A DNA stretch of 22,664 bases. Source: Bifidobacterium breve (lineage in GTDB: Bacteria; Bacteroidota; Bacteroidia; Chitinophagales; Chitinophagaceae). A model generated the notes under the pieces. The model was not told the DNA's origin. It made no database searches and saw only the letters and a program-made list of their open reading frames with translations. The DNA lies in assembly GCA_943323935.2 (NCBI GenBank), contig CALPJR020000002.1, forward strand, positions 1-22,664, in the 5' to 3' direction. The position numbers and the translations under genes are program-made. Numbering within the stretch: the first letter of the stretch is position 1; every line of letters begins with the position of its first letter. Below are positions 16,034-22,664 of the stretch, in pieces.

Positions 16034-16558
16034 ATGCTATTACATGTAATACTTTCTTTCATCGTATCTATATTCTTTCAAAATCCAACATTTGAAACAA
16101 GTGCATCTTCAGTAACTTATTCAATGCGACATAAATTGCATAGTTGGGAGGGCGTAAGCAAAGATTTAAAAGTAGCTACCAAGTGGAACGAACAAAAAAA
16201 TGAAATAGAACAAATTTCAATTGTAGTGAATGTGGCAACCTTTAACAGCGGTCTATCTAGTAGAGATAGTCATATGATGGAAGTATTAGATGGCTTAACT
16301 TATCCAAGAATTTTATTTAGCAGTTCAAGTGTGCAGTATACACCAGACGGGATTCTTGTAAAAGGTAAATTGCAATTTCACGGCGTAGAGCGCATGATCG
16401 AAACTAAAGTAAAACTTGAAAAGCAGAATCGTAGATGGGTATTTTCTGGAAGCCTTCCTGTATTACTAGAAGACTATAAAGTTGAGAGACCTAGTTTGTT
16501 ATTTGTAAAAGTAGATAACAAAATACAGATAGATTTTCAGGTGTCTTACAATAATTAA
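16034..16558 (+). CDS. YceI family protein
   Basis: 174 residues with a short hydrophobic leader (MLLHVILSFIVSIFFQ) that may be an export signal. The family's strand pattern is clear: VTYSMRHKLHSWEGVS at the start, then ISIVVNVATFNSGLSSRDSHM, LDGLTYPRILFSSSSV (the usual YP.I.F motif), GILVKGKLQFHGVERM (the usual G.L..HGV.R) and a final strand with IQIDFQVSY. YceI proteins are periplasmic lipocalin-like barrels that bind isoprenoid or fatty chains. In E. coli yceI is beside yceJ, which encodes a cytochrome b561; the same pairing here supports both calls. The stop overlaps the convergent YkuK-like gene by four bases, with no terminator between. Confidence 0.88.
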   Translation: MLLHVILSFIVSIFFQNPTFETSASSVTYSMRHKLHSWEGVSKDLKVATKWNEQKNEIEQISIVVNVATFNSGLSSRDSHMMEVLDGLTYPRILFSSSSVQYTPDGILVKGKLQFHGVERMIETKVKLEKQNRRWVFSGSLPVLLEDYKVERPSLLFVKVDNKIQIDFQVSYNN

Positions 16559-17028
16559 TTCAGCGCCTTGTCTGCGCAACAGCTACTCGCAAAGGAATCT
16601 GGTTTTGCTTTGAATGCGAAGCCCATCCCCATAATGTATCCCATGGCGTCTTTCAAGGCTTCATTGCTCTTAAATTGGCTATTGGTGTTGATATCAGCAT
16701 GCACTTCCATTTCCACATCGTGTTCAATAAATAAATCACAAAGAGAATAAGCAATTTCTACACTCTTTGACACTTCGAGTAACATTCTTTCCTTTATGTG
16801 TAATTTTTGATTTGTTTTTTCATTATGAATAAACATGAACCCACCATTTTTTTCTCTTAAGAAAACAATGACCGTAGCAAATTCAGTTACAGCTTGTTTT
16901 ACTTGACTATCGGTACCGATATAGACCTTTAGTTTATTATGCTTTGCACTCTCTTCCTCTATACATTTTCTTAAATGTGCTTCTATAGGTATCGTTAGGG
17001 TCTCGCCATTAAATTTACGCCAAACCAT
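16555..17028 (-). CDS. YkuK family RNase H-like protein (DUF458)
   Basis: 157 residues, cytoplasmic, no signal peptide. The N-terminal half has KVYIGTDSQ (residues 34-42), whose aspartate opens an RNase H-like active site, then ATVIVFLREKNGGFMFIHNE strands. The second half has VEMEVHADINTNSQFKSNEA and GFAFKAKPDSFASSCCADKA, matching the YkuK/DUF458 family (about 150-170 residues). Acidic residues in these blocks would complete a metal site. The family is predicted to act on nucleic acids, but I know of no proven substrate. The pair of cysteines SSCC near the C-terminus is typical as far as I recall. It is convergent with the YceI gene and divergent from the desaturase across 196 bases. Confidence 0.85.
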   Translation of the reverse strand: MVWRKFNGETLTIPIEAHLRKCIEEESAKHNKLKVYIGTDSQVKQAVTEFATVIVFLREKNGGFMFIHNEKTNQKLHIKERMLLEVSKSVEIAYSLCDLFIEHDVEMEVHADINTNSQFKSNEALKDAMGYIMGMGFAFKAKPDSFASSCCADKALN

Positions 17029-17178
17029 AGGAAAGTGTTTTAGTAGTTACAATTTATACTATTTATGGTATCAGCTGTATTAAGTTAACAATAAGTTTTA
17101 CCCAAAATAAAAACATTCATTTACTTAAAACCTGCTTGAACTTTGGTCTAATCTATCCGTTTTCTTAAACAATATGAT

Positions 17179-17204
17179 AAGGTATTACCTAGGTAGGTTA
17201 CCTT
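17179..17204 (+). repeat. Nested inverted repeat upstream of the desaturase gene
   Basis: AAGGTA (17179-17184) and TACCTT (17199-17204) flank a segment containing the palindrome ACCTAGGT (17187-17194). The structure ends 20 bases before the desaturase ATG. It could be an operator or leader structure. The rest of 17029-17178 is AT-rich with no recognised feature. Confidence 0.35.
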
Positions 17205-17224
17205 CAAGCCTAAATATTTTTTAA

Positions 17225-17962
17225 ATGGCGGTATTGATTTTTTTGATTCTACATTGGTATCTTTCTTTGTTTGGGCAGACTTTCTACCTACATCGGTATT
17301 CGGCACATAAAATGTTTACGATGACTCCTTTTTGGGAGAAGTACTTTTACATTTTCACATGGGTAACCCAAGGGAGTTCTTATTTAAACGCCCGTGCATA
17401 TGCCATTTTACATCGCATGCACCATGCTTACAGTGATACAGAAAAGGATCCCCACACGCCACATTTTTTTAAAGAGGTTTTCACGATGATGATGCATACC
17501 AAGAATGTCTACAATGGGGTGTTGCATGGCACACTAGAAATCGAAAAACGTTTTGATAAAAATTTTCCAATCTATCCAAAAATTGATAAAATAGCAGACC
17601 ATACCGCTACAAGGTTATTGTTTGCTGGACTATACATTTTGTTCTATGTTTATTTTGCAACTACATGGTGGATGTACTTATTACTTCCCATCCATTTTTT
17701 AATTGGTCCTATACAAGGCGCAATCGTCAACTGGGCTGGTCATAAATATGGCTATCGTAATTTTCCAGGTGAAAAAGACCATTCAAAAAACACCTTATTC
17801 ATAGATTTCTTGATGTTGGGTGAATTGTTTCAAAACAACCACCATCATGCAGGAGCTCGACCGAATTTTGCAGCCAAGTGGTGGGAAATCGATCCAGTCT
17901 ATCCAATTATTAAGCTCTTTAATAAATTAGGGATCATTAAGCTCATCCCGCTCAAATATTAA
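17225..17962 (+). CDS. Acyl-lipid/acyl-CoA fatty acid desaturase (delta-9 type)
   Basis: 245 residues. An integral membrane di-iron enzyme with all three histidine boxes: HRYSAH (His23-His28), HRMHH (His63-His67) and NNHHH (205-208), plus the extra conserved GHKYGYRNF (His173). Hydrophobic pairs span residues ~1-20, 38-55 and 130-165. HKMFTMTP after box one and DTEKDPHTPH after box two match bacterial stearoyl-CoA-like desaturases of similar length. It introduces a double bond into acyl chains using O2 and an electron donor, adjusting membrane fluidity. The start is the first ATG after an in-frame TAA. An inverted repeat just upstream may be regulatory. It precedes the YHYH operon by 105 bases, which contain a separate promoter candidate. 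Confidence 0.92.
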   Translation: MAVLIFLILHWYLSLFGQTFYLHRYSAHKMFTMTPFWEKYFYIFTWVTQGSSYLNARAYAILHRMHHAYSDTEKDPHTPHFFKEVFTMMMHTKNVYNGVLHGTLEIEKRFDKNFPIYPKIDKIADHTATRLLFAGLYILFYVYFATTWWMYLLLPIHFLIGPIQGAIVNWAGHKYGYRNFPGEKDHSKNTLFIDFLMLGELFQNNHHHAGARPNFAAKWWEIDPVYPIIKLFNKLGIIKLIPLKY

Positions 17963-18007
17963 TGTAGGTTATCGTCTAAAAAGTACTTTTCGCAATACAT
18001 GCTGTTT

Positions 18008-18043
18008 TTGGTTTCATCAATTAAACTTTTCAATTTACATTTG
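18008..18043 (+). promoter_or_regulatory. Promoter candidate of the YHYH-MORN-SCO operon
   Basis: TACATTTG (18036-18043) fits TAnnTTTG exactly and lies 24 bases before the ATG at 18068. The nearest TTG (18008-18010) is 25 bases upstream, a little far. Confidence 0.4.
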
Positions 18044-18067
18044 GTCAAAGCATCAAATAGCTTACCT

Positions 18068-18847
18068 ATGAAATTATATTGTTTAACACTTTGCTCCATC
18101 TTAGTTTTATTACAATCTTGTAGCAAGGATACTCCTCCAACTACACCAACAGGTAGTTCAAATAATACGACAAATCCAGTGGTAAGTGTCACAGTGCCAG
18201 ATATCTATAATAAAATTTATGGAGCATCTAGCGTTACTTCAGATGGTACGTATATTACTATTAAAACCACTGGGCTGCCTGACCATAAGAGTAGCTATTA
18301 CGCTACAACAAATGAGTTATACGATAATTTCTCAGGCACCACATTCGCTGGGTATCAGTTTCAAAAAAATCCTAATTCCATAGCTGCAAAAGCTTATGTC
18401 TTTAAAATTCCCGTTAATCCTAAATCGGCAACAACAAATCTTCCTACACCTTTAGGTGCCATTGGGGTTTCTTTAAACGGCGTTCCATTTTTCAATCAAT
18501 ATGCAGGGCCCAATCAACCTTTAGCAAACGAAATCACTTCTTTTGATCGTTATTGGGGGCATCCAGCACCTAATAGTGCCTATCACTATCATGTGGAGCC
18601 ATTGTATTTAACCACAGTTAAAGCGACTAAATCGGCATTAATGGGATTTTTGTTAGACGGATTTCCCGTGTATGGTCCTGAAGAAAATGGGGTATTGGTT
18701 GATAATAGTAAGTTAGATAAGTTCCATGGACATGTATTGGCCACTGCTGAATACCCTAGTGGGATATACCATTATCATATCACAAGCACTGACCCTTATA
18801 TTAATGGCTCAGGTTATTATGGGACACCAGGAACAGTTTCACAATAG
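18068..18847 (+). CDS. YHYH domain lipoprotein
   Basis: 259 residues from the ATG at 18068 (an upstream in-frame start at 17999 lacks a signal peptide). MKLYCLTLCSILVLLQSC has the lipobox LQSC with Cys18 lipidated. A threonine/proline/serine-rich linker follows (to ~45). The YHYH domain is named for a motif seen here twice, at 172-175 (NSAYHYHVEP) and 234-237 (GIYHYHITS), with further histidines in YWGHPAP and FHGHVL. ALMGFLLDGFPVYGPEENG is a second family signature. The function is unknown; clustered His/Tyr suggests metal binding, and the SCO gene in the same operon points to copper, which is inference. The stop directly adjoins the next start. Confidence 0.88.
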   Translation: MKLYCLTLCSILVLLQSCSKDTPPTTPTGSSNNTTNPVVSVTVPDIYNKIYGASSVTSDGTYITIKTTGLPDHKSSYYATTNELYDNFSGTTFAGYQFQKNPNSIAAKAYVFKIPVNPKSATTNLPTPLGAIGVSLNGVPFFNQYAGPNQPLANEITSFDRYWGHPAPNSAYHYHVEPLYLTTVKATKSALMGFLLDGFPVYGPEENGVLVDNSKLDKFHGHVLATAEYPSGIYHYHITSTDPYINGSGYYGTPGTVSQ

Positions 18848-19474
18848 ATGAAAAAGTTATTGATTAAACAACTGTTTATTATAAGTGTATTTTTTTCTGC
18901 TTGTAATTTAAATAGTAAGACCAGCCAAAACGCAAAGCCAGCATCAAGCATTTTGGCAGCTGCTAAGATTGGCGTACCTCCTATTTTTAAACCTAGTGCA
19001 GATAAAGGTTTTGCTTTACACCAAGACACCCTTTTTTATAATGATATAAAATACAGTGGTTTTGTTTATACACTCTACAATGCAAAAGATACCATGCAGA
19101 TTGCAGGTTTTTTAAATGGAGTTGAGGAAGGGGTTCAAAAAAAATGGTATCTAAATAAACAAATTGCATCAGAGCGTTTTTATCGAGCCGGTAAAAAAAT
19201 AGGCAAACATCTTGGTTATTGGGAAAATGGACAACCACAGTTTGAATTTTATTTTGAAAATGGGGAGTATCATGGTATTGCCAAAGAATGGTATCAAAAC
19301 GGCCAAGCATATAGATCCTTTCATTACGAACATGGCTATGAGCAAGGCAGTCAAAAAATGTGGTGGGAGAATGGCATCATCAGAGCCAATTATGTTGTAA
19401 AAAATGGAAGAAGGTATGGATTGATTGGTTTGAAGCTTTGTATGAATCCAAATGACAGTGGTTTAAAAAAATAA
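18848..19474 (+). CDS. MORN-repeat (YwqK-like) lipoprotein
   Basis: 208 residues starting MKKLLIKQLFIISVFFSAC; Cys19 is a lipobox cysteine. From about residue 80 it contains four to five repeats of about 23 residues of the MORN_2/YwqK type, each with a W-[YE]-x-N-G/K core: GVQKKWYLNKQIASERFY, GKHLGYWENGQPQFEFYF, GIAKEWYQNGQAYRSFHY, GSQKMWWENGIIRANYV. Databases often label such proteins 'toxin-antitoxin system YwqK antitoxin', but no toxin gene is near and the lipoprotein signal argues for an outer, structural or binding role. Its start adjoins the stop of the YHYH gene and the SCO gene follows after three bases, so the three act as one transcript. Confidence 0.85.
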   Translation: MKKLLIKQLFIISVFFSACNLNSKTSQNAKPASSILAAAKIGVPPIFKPSADKGFALHQDTLFYNDIKYSGFVYTLYNAKDTMQIAGFLNGVEEGVQKKWYLNKQIASERFYRAGKKIGKHLGYWENGQPQFEFYFENGEYHGIAKEWYQNGQAYRSFHYEHGYEQGSQKMWWENGIIRANYVVKNGRRYGLIGLKLCMNPNDSGLKK

Positions 19475-19477
19475 TCA

Positions 19478-20194
19478 ATGACTAATATCAATTTATATAC
19501 ACCTAGCCTAATATCTAGTAACAACTTTAGGTCCATCTTAAGCTCTATACTTCTTATAAGCCTTCTTATGTTGTCTTGTACAACAAACAATCAACCACTG
19601 GAAGCAATTGCTAACGAAAACGAAACATTACCGTATTTTAACACACCCGATTGGACACCTAAATGGATTGAAAAAACGGATAGTCAATATCAAAATATAC
19701 ATCGAATTCCTAAATTTAAATTGAAGGATCAAGAAGGGGAAATGATTTCAACTAAAACAGTGGAGGGGAAAATCTATATCGCTAATTTTTTCTTTACTAG
19801 CTGCAGAGGGATATGCCCTAAAATGACGAGCAATATGTACATACTACAAGAGGCATTTCAGCAAGATACTACTATCTTATTTTTATCACATAGCGTGACC
19901 CCTGATATAGATTCAGTTGCTGTTTTAAAAAAGTATGCGATTGAAAATAAGGTCAATAGTAAACAATGGCATTTATTGACTGGGCCTAAAAAGGATATAT
20001 ACGACTTAGCTAAGAAGCAATATTTTGCTGGAGATACCATTGGCTACTATCAAACGGGTAATGAATTTTTACATACTGAAAATTTCATTTTAATAGATCA
20101 ACAACAACGCATCCGAGGTGTGTACAATGGCACTTTACTAGTGGAAATAGAAAGAATTAAAGAAGATATCGCCATCTTAAAAAAAGAAGATTAA
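19478..20194 (+). CDS. SCO1/SenC family copper/thiol protein
   Basis: 238 residues. The N-terminus contains a hydrophobic segment ending LLMLSC (Cys34), probably a lipobox after an unusually long polar start; a shorter start is not available because the next Met is inside the segment. The thioredoxin-like SCO domain follows: IPKFKLKDQEGEMIST, IYIANFFFTSCRGICPKM with the copper-binding CxxxCP (Cys109, Cys113), LFLSHSVTPDIDSVAVLKKY, HLLTGPKKDIYDLAKKQYF, and FLHTENFILID with the third ligand His199. SCO proteins deliver copper to the CuA site of cytochrome oxidase or act as thiol reductants in the periplasm. No oxidase gene is in the window; its partners here are the YHYH and MORN lipoproteins. 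Confidence 0.92.
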   Translation: MTNINLYTPSLISSNNFRSILSSILLISLLMLSCTTNNQPLEAIANENETLPYFNTPDWTPKWIEKTDSQYQNIHRIPKFKLKDQEGEMISTKTVEGKIYIANFFFTSCRGICPKMTSNMYILQEAFQQDTTILFLSHSVTPDIDSVAVLKKYAIENKVNSKQWHLLTGPKKDIYDLAKKQYFAGDTIGYYQTGNEFLHTENFILIDQQQRIRGVYNGTLLVEIERIKEDIAILKKED

Positions 20195-20208
20195 ATAGTT
20201 ACCCCAAT

Positions 20209-20244
20209 AAAAAAGGGTCTATACATTTGACTGCATAAACCCTT
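20209..20244 (-). terminator. Terminator of the SPFH gene, member of a two-copy element
   Basis: On the minus strand a stem (AAGGGT/ACCCTT outer, TAT/ATA inner, two mismatches) is followed by six T. The sequence around it resembles 22136-22185, including the ACCCCA block outside the hairpin. It lies between the convergent SCO and SPFH genes. Confidence 0.7.
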
Positions 20245-20275
20245 GAAACTATCATCTTTTTGTTAAAAATCTATT

Positions 20276-21199
20276 TTATTTACTGTTCTCTTTTTTTGTA
20301 ATCAAGCCCATCATTTGTTTCATCGTCTTATCCATCCCATCAGGGCTACCATCTAAAAAAATGACATTGCCTTTACCGTATTCTGCAAAATTCTTAATGG
20401 CTTCGGTCCACATGCTAAATAAAATCACATTGGTATCTAAATTGGCTTGTTTCATTTCTTCTGCAGCCTCAGTCATACCCTTAGCTACTTCTTGTCTGAA
20501 TAGGGCAACACCTTGACCTCTTAATTGAGCTGCTTCTTTTTCGGCTTGTGCAGATATTTTAATTGAATTACCCTCCGCTTCGGCAGCCTTCGTTTTTGTA
20601 ATTAATAAAGCCTGCCCTTCGTTTTCCGCAGCCGCTTTTAAGTTATTACTAGCAACCACTTTACTCATACTTTCCATCACTACTTGGTCAAAAGTGATGT
20701 CATTAATTTGAAGGTCTTGTAAATGGTATCCCCACTCTTCTAAACTATTATCAATTTGTTCTTTTACGAAATCTACTATCTCTCTGCGAGCTGTCAATAC
20801 TTCGGCTTGACGTTTAGTAGCCACATAAGCTCTAATACTTCCTTCTACGGTTCTAACAAGGGCCTGCATCAAATCCTTATTACTTATAAACTTAAAAGCG
20901 ACTTTTTTAATAGTTTCTTCCTCGGCATTTTGAACAGAGTACAAAAGCATACTCTTAAAGTAAACATTCGCTTGGTCAATGGTTACCGCCTGAAACTCTA
21001 ATTCAATACTTTGGTTTTGAATACTAACTCGTCTAAATATGCTCTCCACCAAAGGAATTTTAAATCTTAAACCTGGCAGCATAATTCTTTGGTACTTACC
21101 AAACATGGTGATGATAGCGATGGTCCCTTGATTGACAACCACAACACTAAAAAATAGCACCAATAAGACACTCATAGAGATGACTAAAATTTCGAGCAT
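20276..21199 (-). CDS. SPFH/Band 7 (stomatin/prohibitin-like) membrane protein
   Basis: 307 residues. One N-terminal membrane anchor (residues ~3-24, ILVISMSVLLVLFFSVVVVN) is followed by the Band 7 domain: NQGTIAIITMFGKYQRIMLP, GLRFKIPLVESIFRRVSIQ, then the strand/helix core with VQNAEEETIKKVAF and LMQALVRTVEGSIRAYVATK, ending QINDITFDQVV. Residues ~190-250 form an Ala/Glu/Lys-rich coiled coil (AAAENEGQALLITKTKAAEA, EGNSIKISAQAEKEAAQLRG) that drives ring assembly in this superfamily. It probably forms membrane microdomain cages. No NfeD or protease partner gene adjoins it. Upstream on the minus strand is TAGCTTTG and a palindrome. Confidence 0.92.
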   Translation of the reverse strand: MLEILVISMSVLLVLFFSVVVVNQGTIAIITMFGKYQRIMLPGLRFKIPLVESIFRRVSIQNQSIELEFQAVTIDQANVYFKSMLLYSVQNAEEETIKKVAFKFISNKDLMQALVRTVEGSIRAYVATKRQAEVLTARREIVDFVKEQIDNSLEEWGYHLQDLQINDITFDQVVMESMSKVVASNNLKAAAENEGQALLITKTKAAEAEGNSIKISAQAEKEAAQLRGQGVALFRQEVAKGMTEAAEEMKQANLDTNVILFSMWTEAIKNFAEYGKGNVIFLDGSPDGMDKTMKQMMGLITKKENSK

Positions 21200-21236
21200 A
21201 AAATATAGATTTAATAAATTAAGTTATACGCCATTT

Positions 21237-21252
21237 GCTAATACATATTAGC
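21237..21252 (-). promoter_or_regulatory. Palindrome in the leader of the SPFH gene
   Basis: GCTAATA-CA-TATTAGC, perfect 7-base arms with a 2-base centre. It lies between the -7 element at 21271-21278 and the start codon at 21199, so it is probably transcribed or a repressor site. Confidence 0.4.
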
Positions 21253-21270
21253 TATAAATATTGAATAAAC

Positions 21271-21278
21271 CAAAGCTA
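21271..21278 (-). promoter_or_regulatory. -7 element of the SPFH gene
   Basis: Read on the minus strand it is TAGCTTTG, an exact TAnnTTTG. No TTG is present at the usual distance upstream. The leader would be about 65 bases. Confidence 0.35.
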
Positions 21279-21307
21279 CCGATAATTTATTAAAATAGTT
21301 TAATTCT

Positions 21308-22072
21308 TTAATGCATCTCCGATCTTAATAGTTTTAAAAGCGCGTCATTGCTTTTTTTAATTCTATAAATATTCATACGGTAGTAAAATATGAAGTTATA
21401 ATACTTTTGCACTTCATATATATATTCATCTGATTGTAAAATATCCTTAGTTTTATCTAGGCTTAACATAAAATTTAAGAATGCATTCTCATCATTTAAA
21501 TCGTATTCATTACTTGCATTTTGATAAGCTCTAAATGTTACCCCTAGACCAATTGGTAAATATTTATTGTAATCAATAGCTGCTTGATCAAAAAATTGAT
21601 TTGCAGCTTCTATAGACTTAAAGTTGACTTCGTAATAGGTAGCTAATGTATTTTTTAATTCCCCCTCTTCTAAGTAACTCAATAATCCACTTGACTGCAT
21701 ATTTTTAAAAGAACTATTGTTTACATATAGTGTTAAAGAAATTGCATTTAGTTTAGGCTTTAATTTAAATGAATCTATTAATTGTTGTTCAGTTATTTTA
21801 TTATTTTTTGCTAAGTATAATAAATTATTAAGCCTATTAAAACTATTAATCGACTTATCTTCCATATCAAGTATTTTTATTATCTCGCTAGAATCTGCTT
21901 GTAAGTCCTTTAAAATTGCTATTTTGTTTTGCTCAACACGATGTTCCATAATCTGATGTTCTCTTAGATTTTCTGCAAGAAAACCCAAAGTAACTGCCGC
22001 AAATAGCATGATAAATTCAGTAATATACTCTTTCCAGTTTTTTGGTTTGTGCGAGTGGTGATGTACTTCCAT
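21308..22072 (-). CDS. Single-pass membrane protein of unknown function (MEVHHH family)
   Basis: 254 residues from the ATG at 22072 (an in-frame TTG at 22111 is less likely). The N-terminus MEVHHHSHKPKNWKEYITEF leads into one membrane helix (about 17-35, IMLFAAVTLGFLAENLREH), after which a long helical domain follows (KIAILKDLQADSSEIIKILD and onward) rich in Asn, Leu and Lys, with Tyr-rich segments near the end. I recognise this opening from uncharacterised proteins in Bacteroidota; no function is known to me. The His-rich, basic N-terminus is probably cytoplasmic and the large domain periplasmic. It lies upstream of the SPFH gene on the same strand, 108 bases apart, each with its own leader. 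Confidence 0.75.
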   Translation of the reverse strand: MEVHHHSHKPKNWKEYITEFIMLFAAVTLGFLAENLREHQIMEHRVEQNKIAILKDLQADSSEIIKILDMEDKSINSFNRLNNLLYLAKNNKITEQQLIDSFKLKPKLNAISLTLYVNNSSFKNMQSSGLLSYLEEGELKNTLATYYEVNFKSIEAANQFFDQAAIDYNKYLPIGLGVTFRAYQNASNEYDLNDENAFLNFMLSLDKTKDILQSDEYIYEVQKYYNFIFYYRMNIYRIKKSNDALLKLLRSEMH

Positions 22073-22146
22073 ATTTAAATTTAATAATTGAAAATAAGAT
22101 TTTGTTCTCAATTTCTCTGAGCAATTTGCAGCTATTTTACCCCATT

Positions 22147-22181
22147 AAAAAAGGTCCATGAATTTTACTTCATAGACCTTT
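22147..22181 (-). terminator. Terminator of the small secreted protein gene, second copy of the element
   Basis: AAAGGTC/GACCTTT and ATGAA/TTCAT arms with one mismatch around the loop TTTTAC; on the minus strand a run of six T follows. Closely similar to 20209-20244. Confidence 0.75.
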
Positions 22182-22229
22182 AAGTTATTGAACTGTATTA
22201 TTTTATTTTATAACATTCATCCTGATATA

Positions 22230-22613
22230 TTAATCAGCAGCATAAAATCTTCTGTACAATTGATCTGCCATATATACGCCATTGGTTTCTTTGTTCTTAT
22301 TCGCCCAAGCTTTAAATTTTGGATGGTCATGGATTGTCTTGTAATCTGCTTCAGAAGTCCAATGTCCAATTGTACAATTTCTGTAAGTCTTTGTGGTATC
22401 AGATGCAGCTAATTTAAAATAACTATAGTAATTCTTAGGGAATCCCATCTCGGCCATGATCGCATTGATTTCTTTTAGGCTAGCAATATAGGTTTTCTCC
22501 ATATCTGCGTTTTTAACATCATAAAAATGGACAGAATTGATTGCCTTTTGAGCAGTAGCTGTCATGTTAAATCCAATTGCGCAAAGCATTAGTAAAAAGA
22601 TGATTTTTTTCAT
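22230..22613 (-). CDS. Small secreted protein, probably dimeric alpha/beta-barrel
   Basis: 127 residues from the ATG at 22613; a frame reaching 22646 adds residues before the signal peptide and is unlikely. The signal peptide is MKKIIFLLMLCAIGFNMTAT, ending AQ. The mature ~100 residues begin INSVHFYDVKNADMEKTYIA, followed by LKEINAIMAEMGFPKNYYSY, TYRNCTIGHWTSEADYKTIH and HPKFKAWANKNKE. The order strand-helix-strand with a W and a late helix resembles NIPSNAP or dimeric alpha/beta-barrel (ABM-like) proteins, but no catalytic residue can be named. It has its own terminator downstream. Bases 22614-22664 hold only an AT-rich leader and part of its promoter. Confidence 0.75.
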   Translation of the reverse strand: MKKIIFLLMLCAIGFNMTATAQKAINSVHFYDVKNADMEKTYIASLKEINAIMAEMGFPKNYYSYFKLAASDTTKTYRNCTIGHWTSEADYKTIHDHPKFKAWANKNKETNGVYMADQLYRRFYAAD

Positions 22614-22664
22614 GTTTGTTATTTTTTGATTAATTAAAATTTCCAACCTTCTCTTTTTTTAAGA

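Noticed and set aside
18848..19474. Toxin-antitoxin module suggested by YwqK-type repeats
   Set aside because: No toxin-like partner is adjacent, and the protein is a lipoprotein in an operon with YHYH and SCO genes.
1..22664. tRNA genes, CRISPR arrays, insertion sequences or phage remnants
   Set aside because: Intergenic gaps are short; no cloverleaf, regularly spaced repeats, transposase or terminal inverted repeats were seen by eye. A tRNA or covariance search was not possible here.

Overview
The window looks like a piece of a low-GC chromosome from a member of the Bacteroidota, most likely near Chitinophagaceae or Sphingobacteriia; the genus cannot be fixed by reading. The evidence is a type IX secretion cargo with a gliding-motility C-terminal sorting domain next to a PorP/SprF-like gene, several promoters of the TAnnTTTG type with few clear Shine-Dalgarno sequences, many short Sec or lipoprotein signal peptides, and genes typical of the phylum (SDR-type threonine dehydrogenase plus kbl, YHYH protein, YwqK-like protein, SCO protein, 7TM-AraC regulator). 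No rRNA, tRNA, CRISPR array, insertion sequence or phage gene was seen, and no gene-free stretch exceeds about 260 bases.

Layout. 1-3.7 kb: the 5' end of a class II cyclic nucleotide phosphodiesterase on the minus strand, a secreted SnoaL-like protein, a membrane-anchored AraC regulator, a lipoprotein built of two repeats, and a SnoaL-like lipoprotein. Three copies of an inverted repeat (TGTTCC-N13-GGAACA type) lie in the upstream regions of this group. I read them as operators of a small local regulon, probably of the AraC protein. 3.9-9.0 kb: a 1362-residue T9SS cargo with an IgGFc-binding-like N-terminus and PKD-like repeats, abutting its PorP/SprF-like partner. 9.1-11.3 kb: a threonine-to-glycine catabolic operon (threonine dehydrogenase, 2-amino-3-ketobutyrate CoA ligase). 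11.4-14.8 kb: a secreted fasciclin protein, an unknown multi-pass membrane protein, and a GapN-like aldehyde dehydrogenase.

14.8-17.0 kb: a secreted Rieske protein, divergent from a two-gene unit of a tandemly duplicated four-helix membrane protein, whose histidine pattern fits a di-heme cytochrome b561, and a YceI protein. A YkuK-like RNase H-fold gene follows, convergent. 17.2-20.2 kb: a fatty acid desaturase, then a tightly packed YHYH protein / MORN-repeat lipoprotein / SCO operon. 20.2-22.6 kb: minus-strand genes for an SPFH/Band 7 protein, a short-membrane-anchor protein of unknown function and a small secreted protein.

Most promising points for follow-up: the three-copy operator and its regulon, the cytochrome b561-like/YceI/Rieske cluster, the YHYH-MORN-SCO operon, the GapN-like enzyme lacking the usual catalytic glutamate, and a terminator-like element present in two similar copies.
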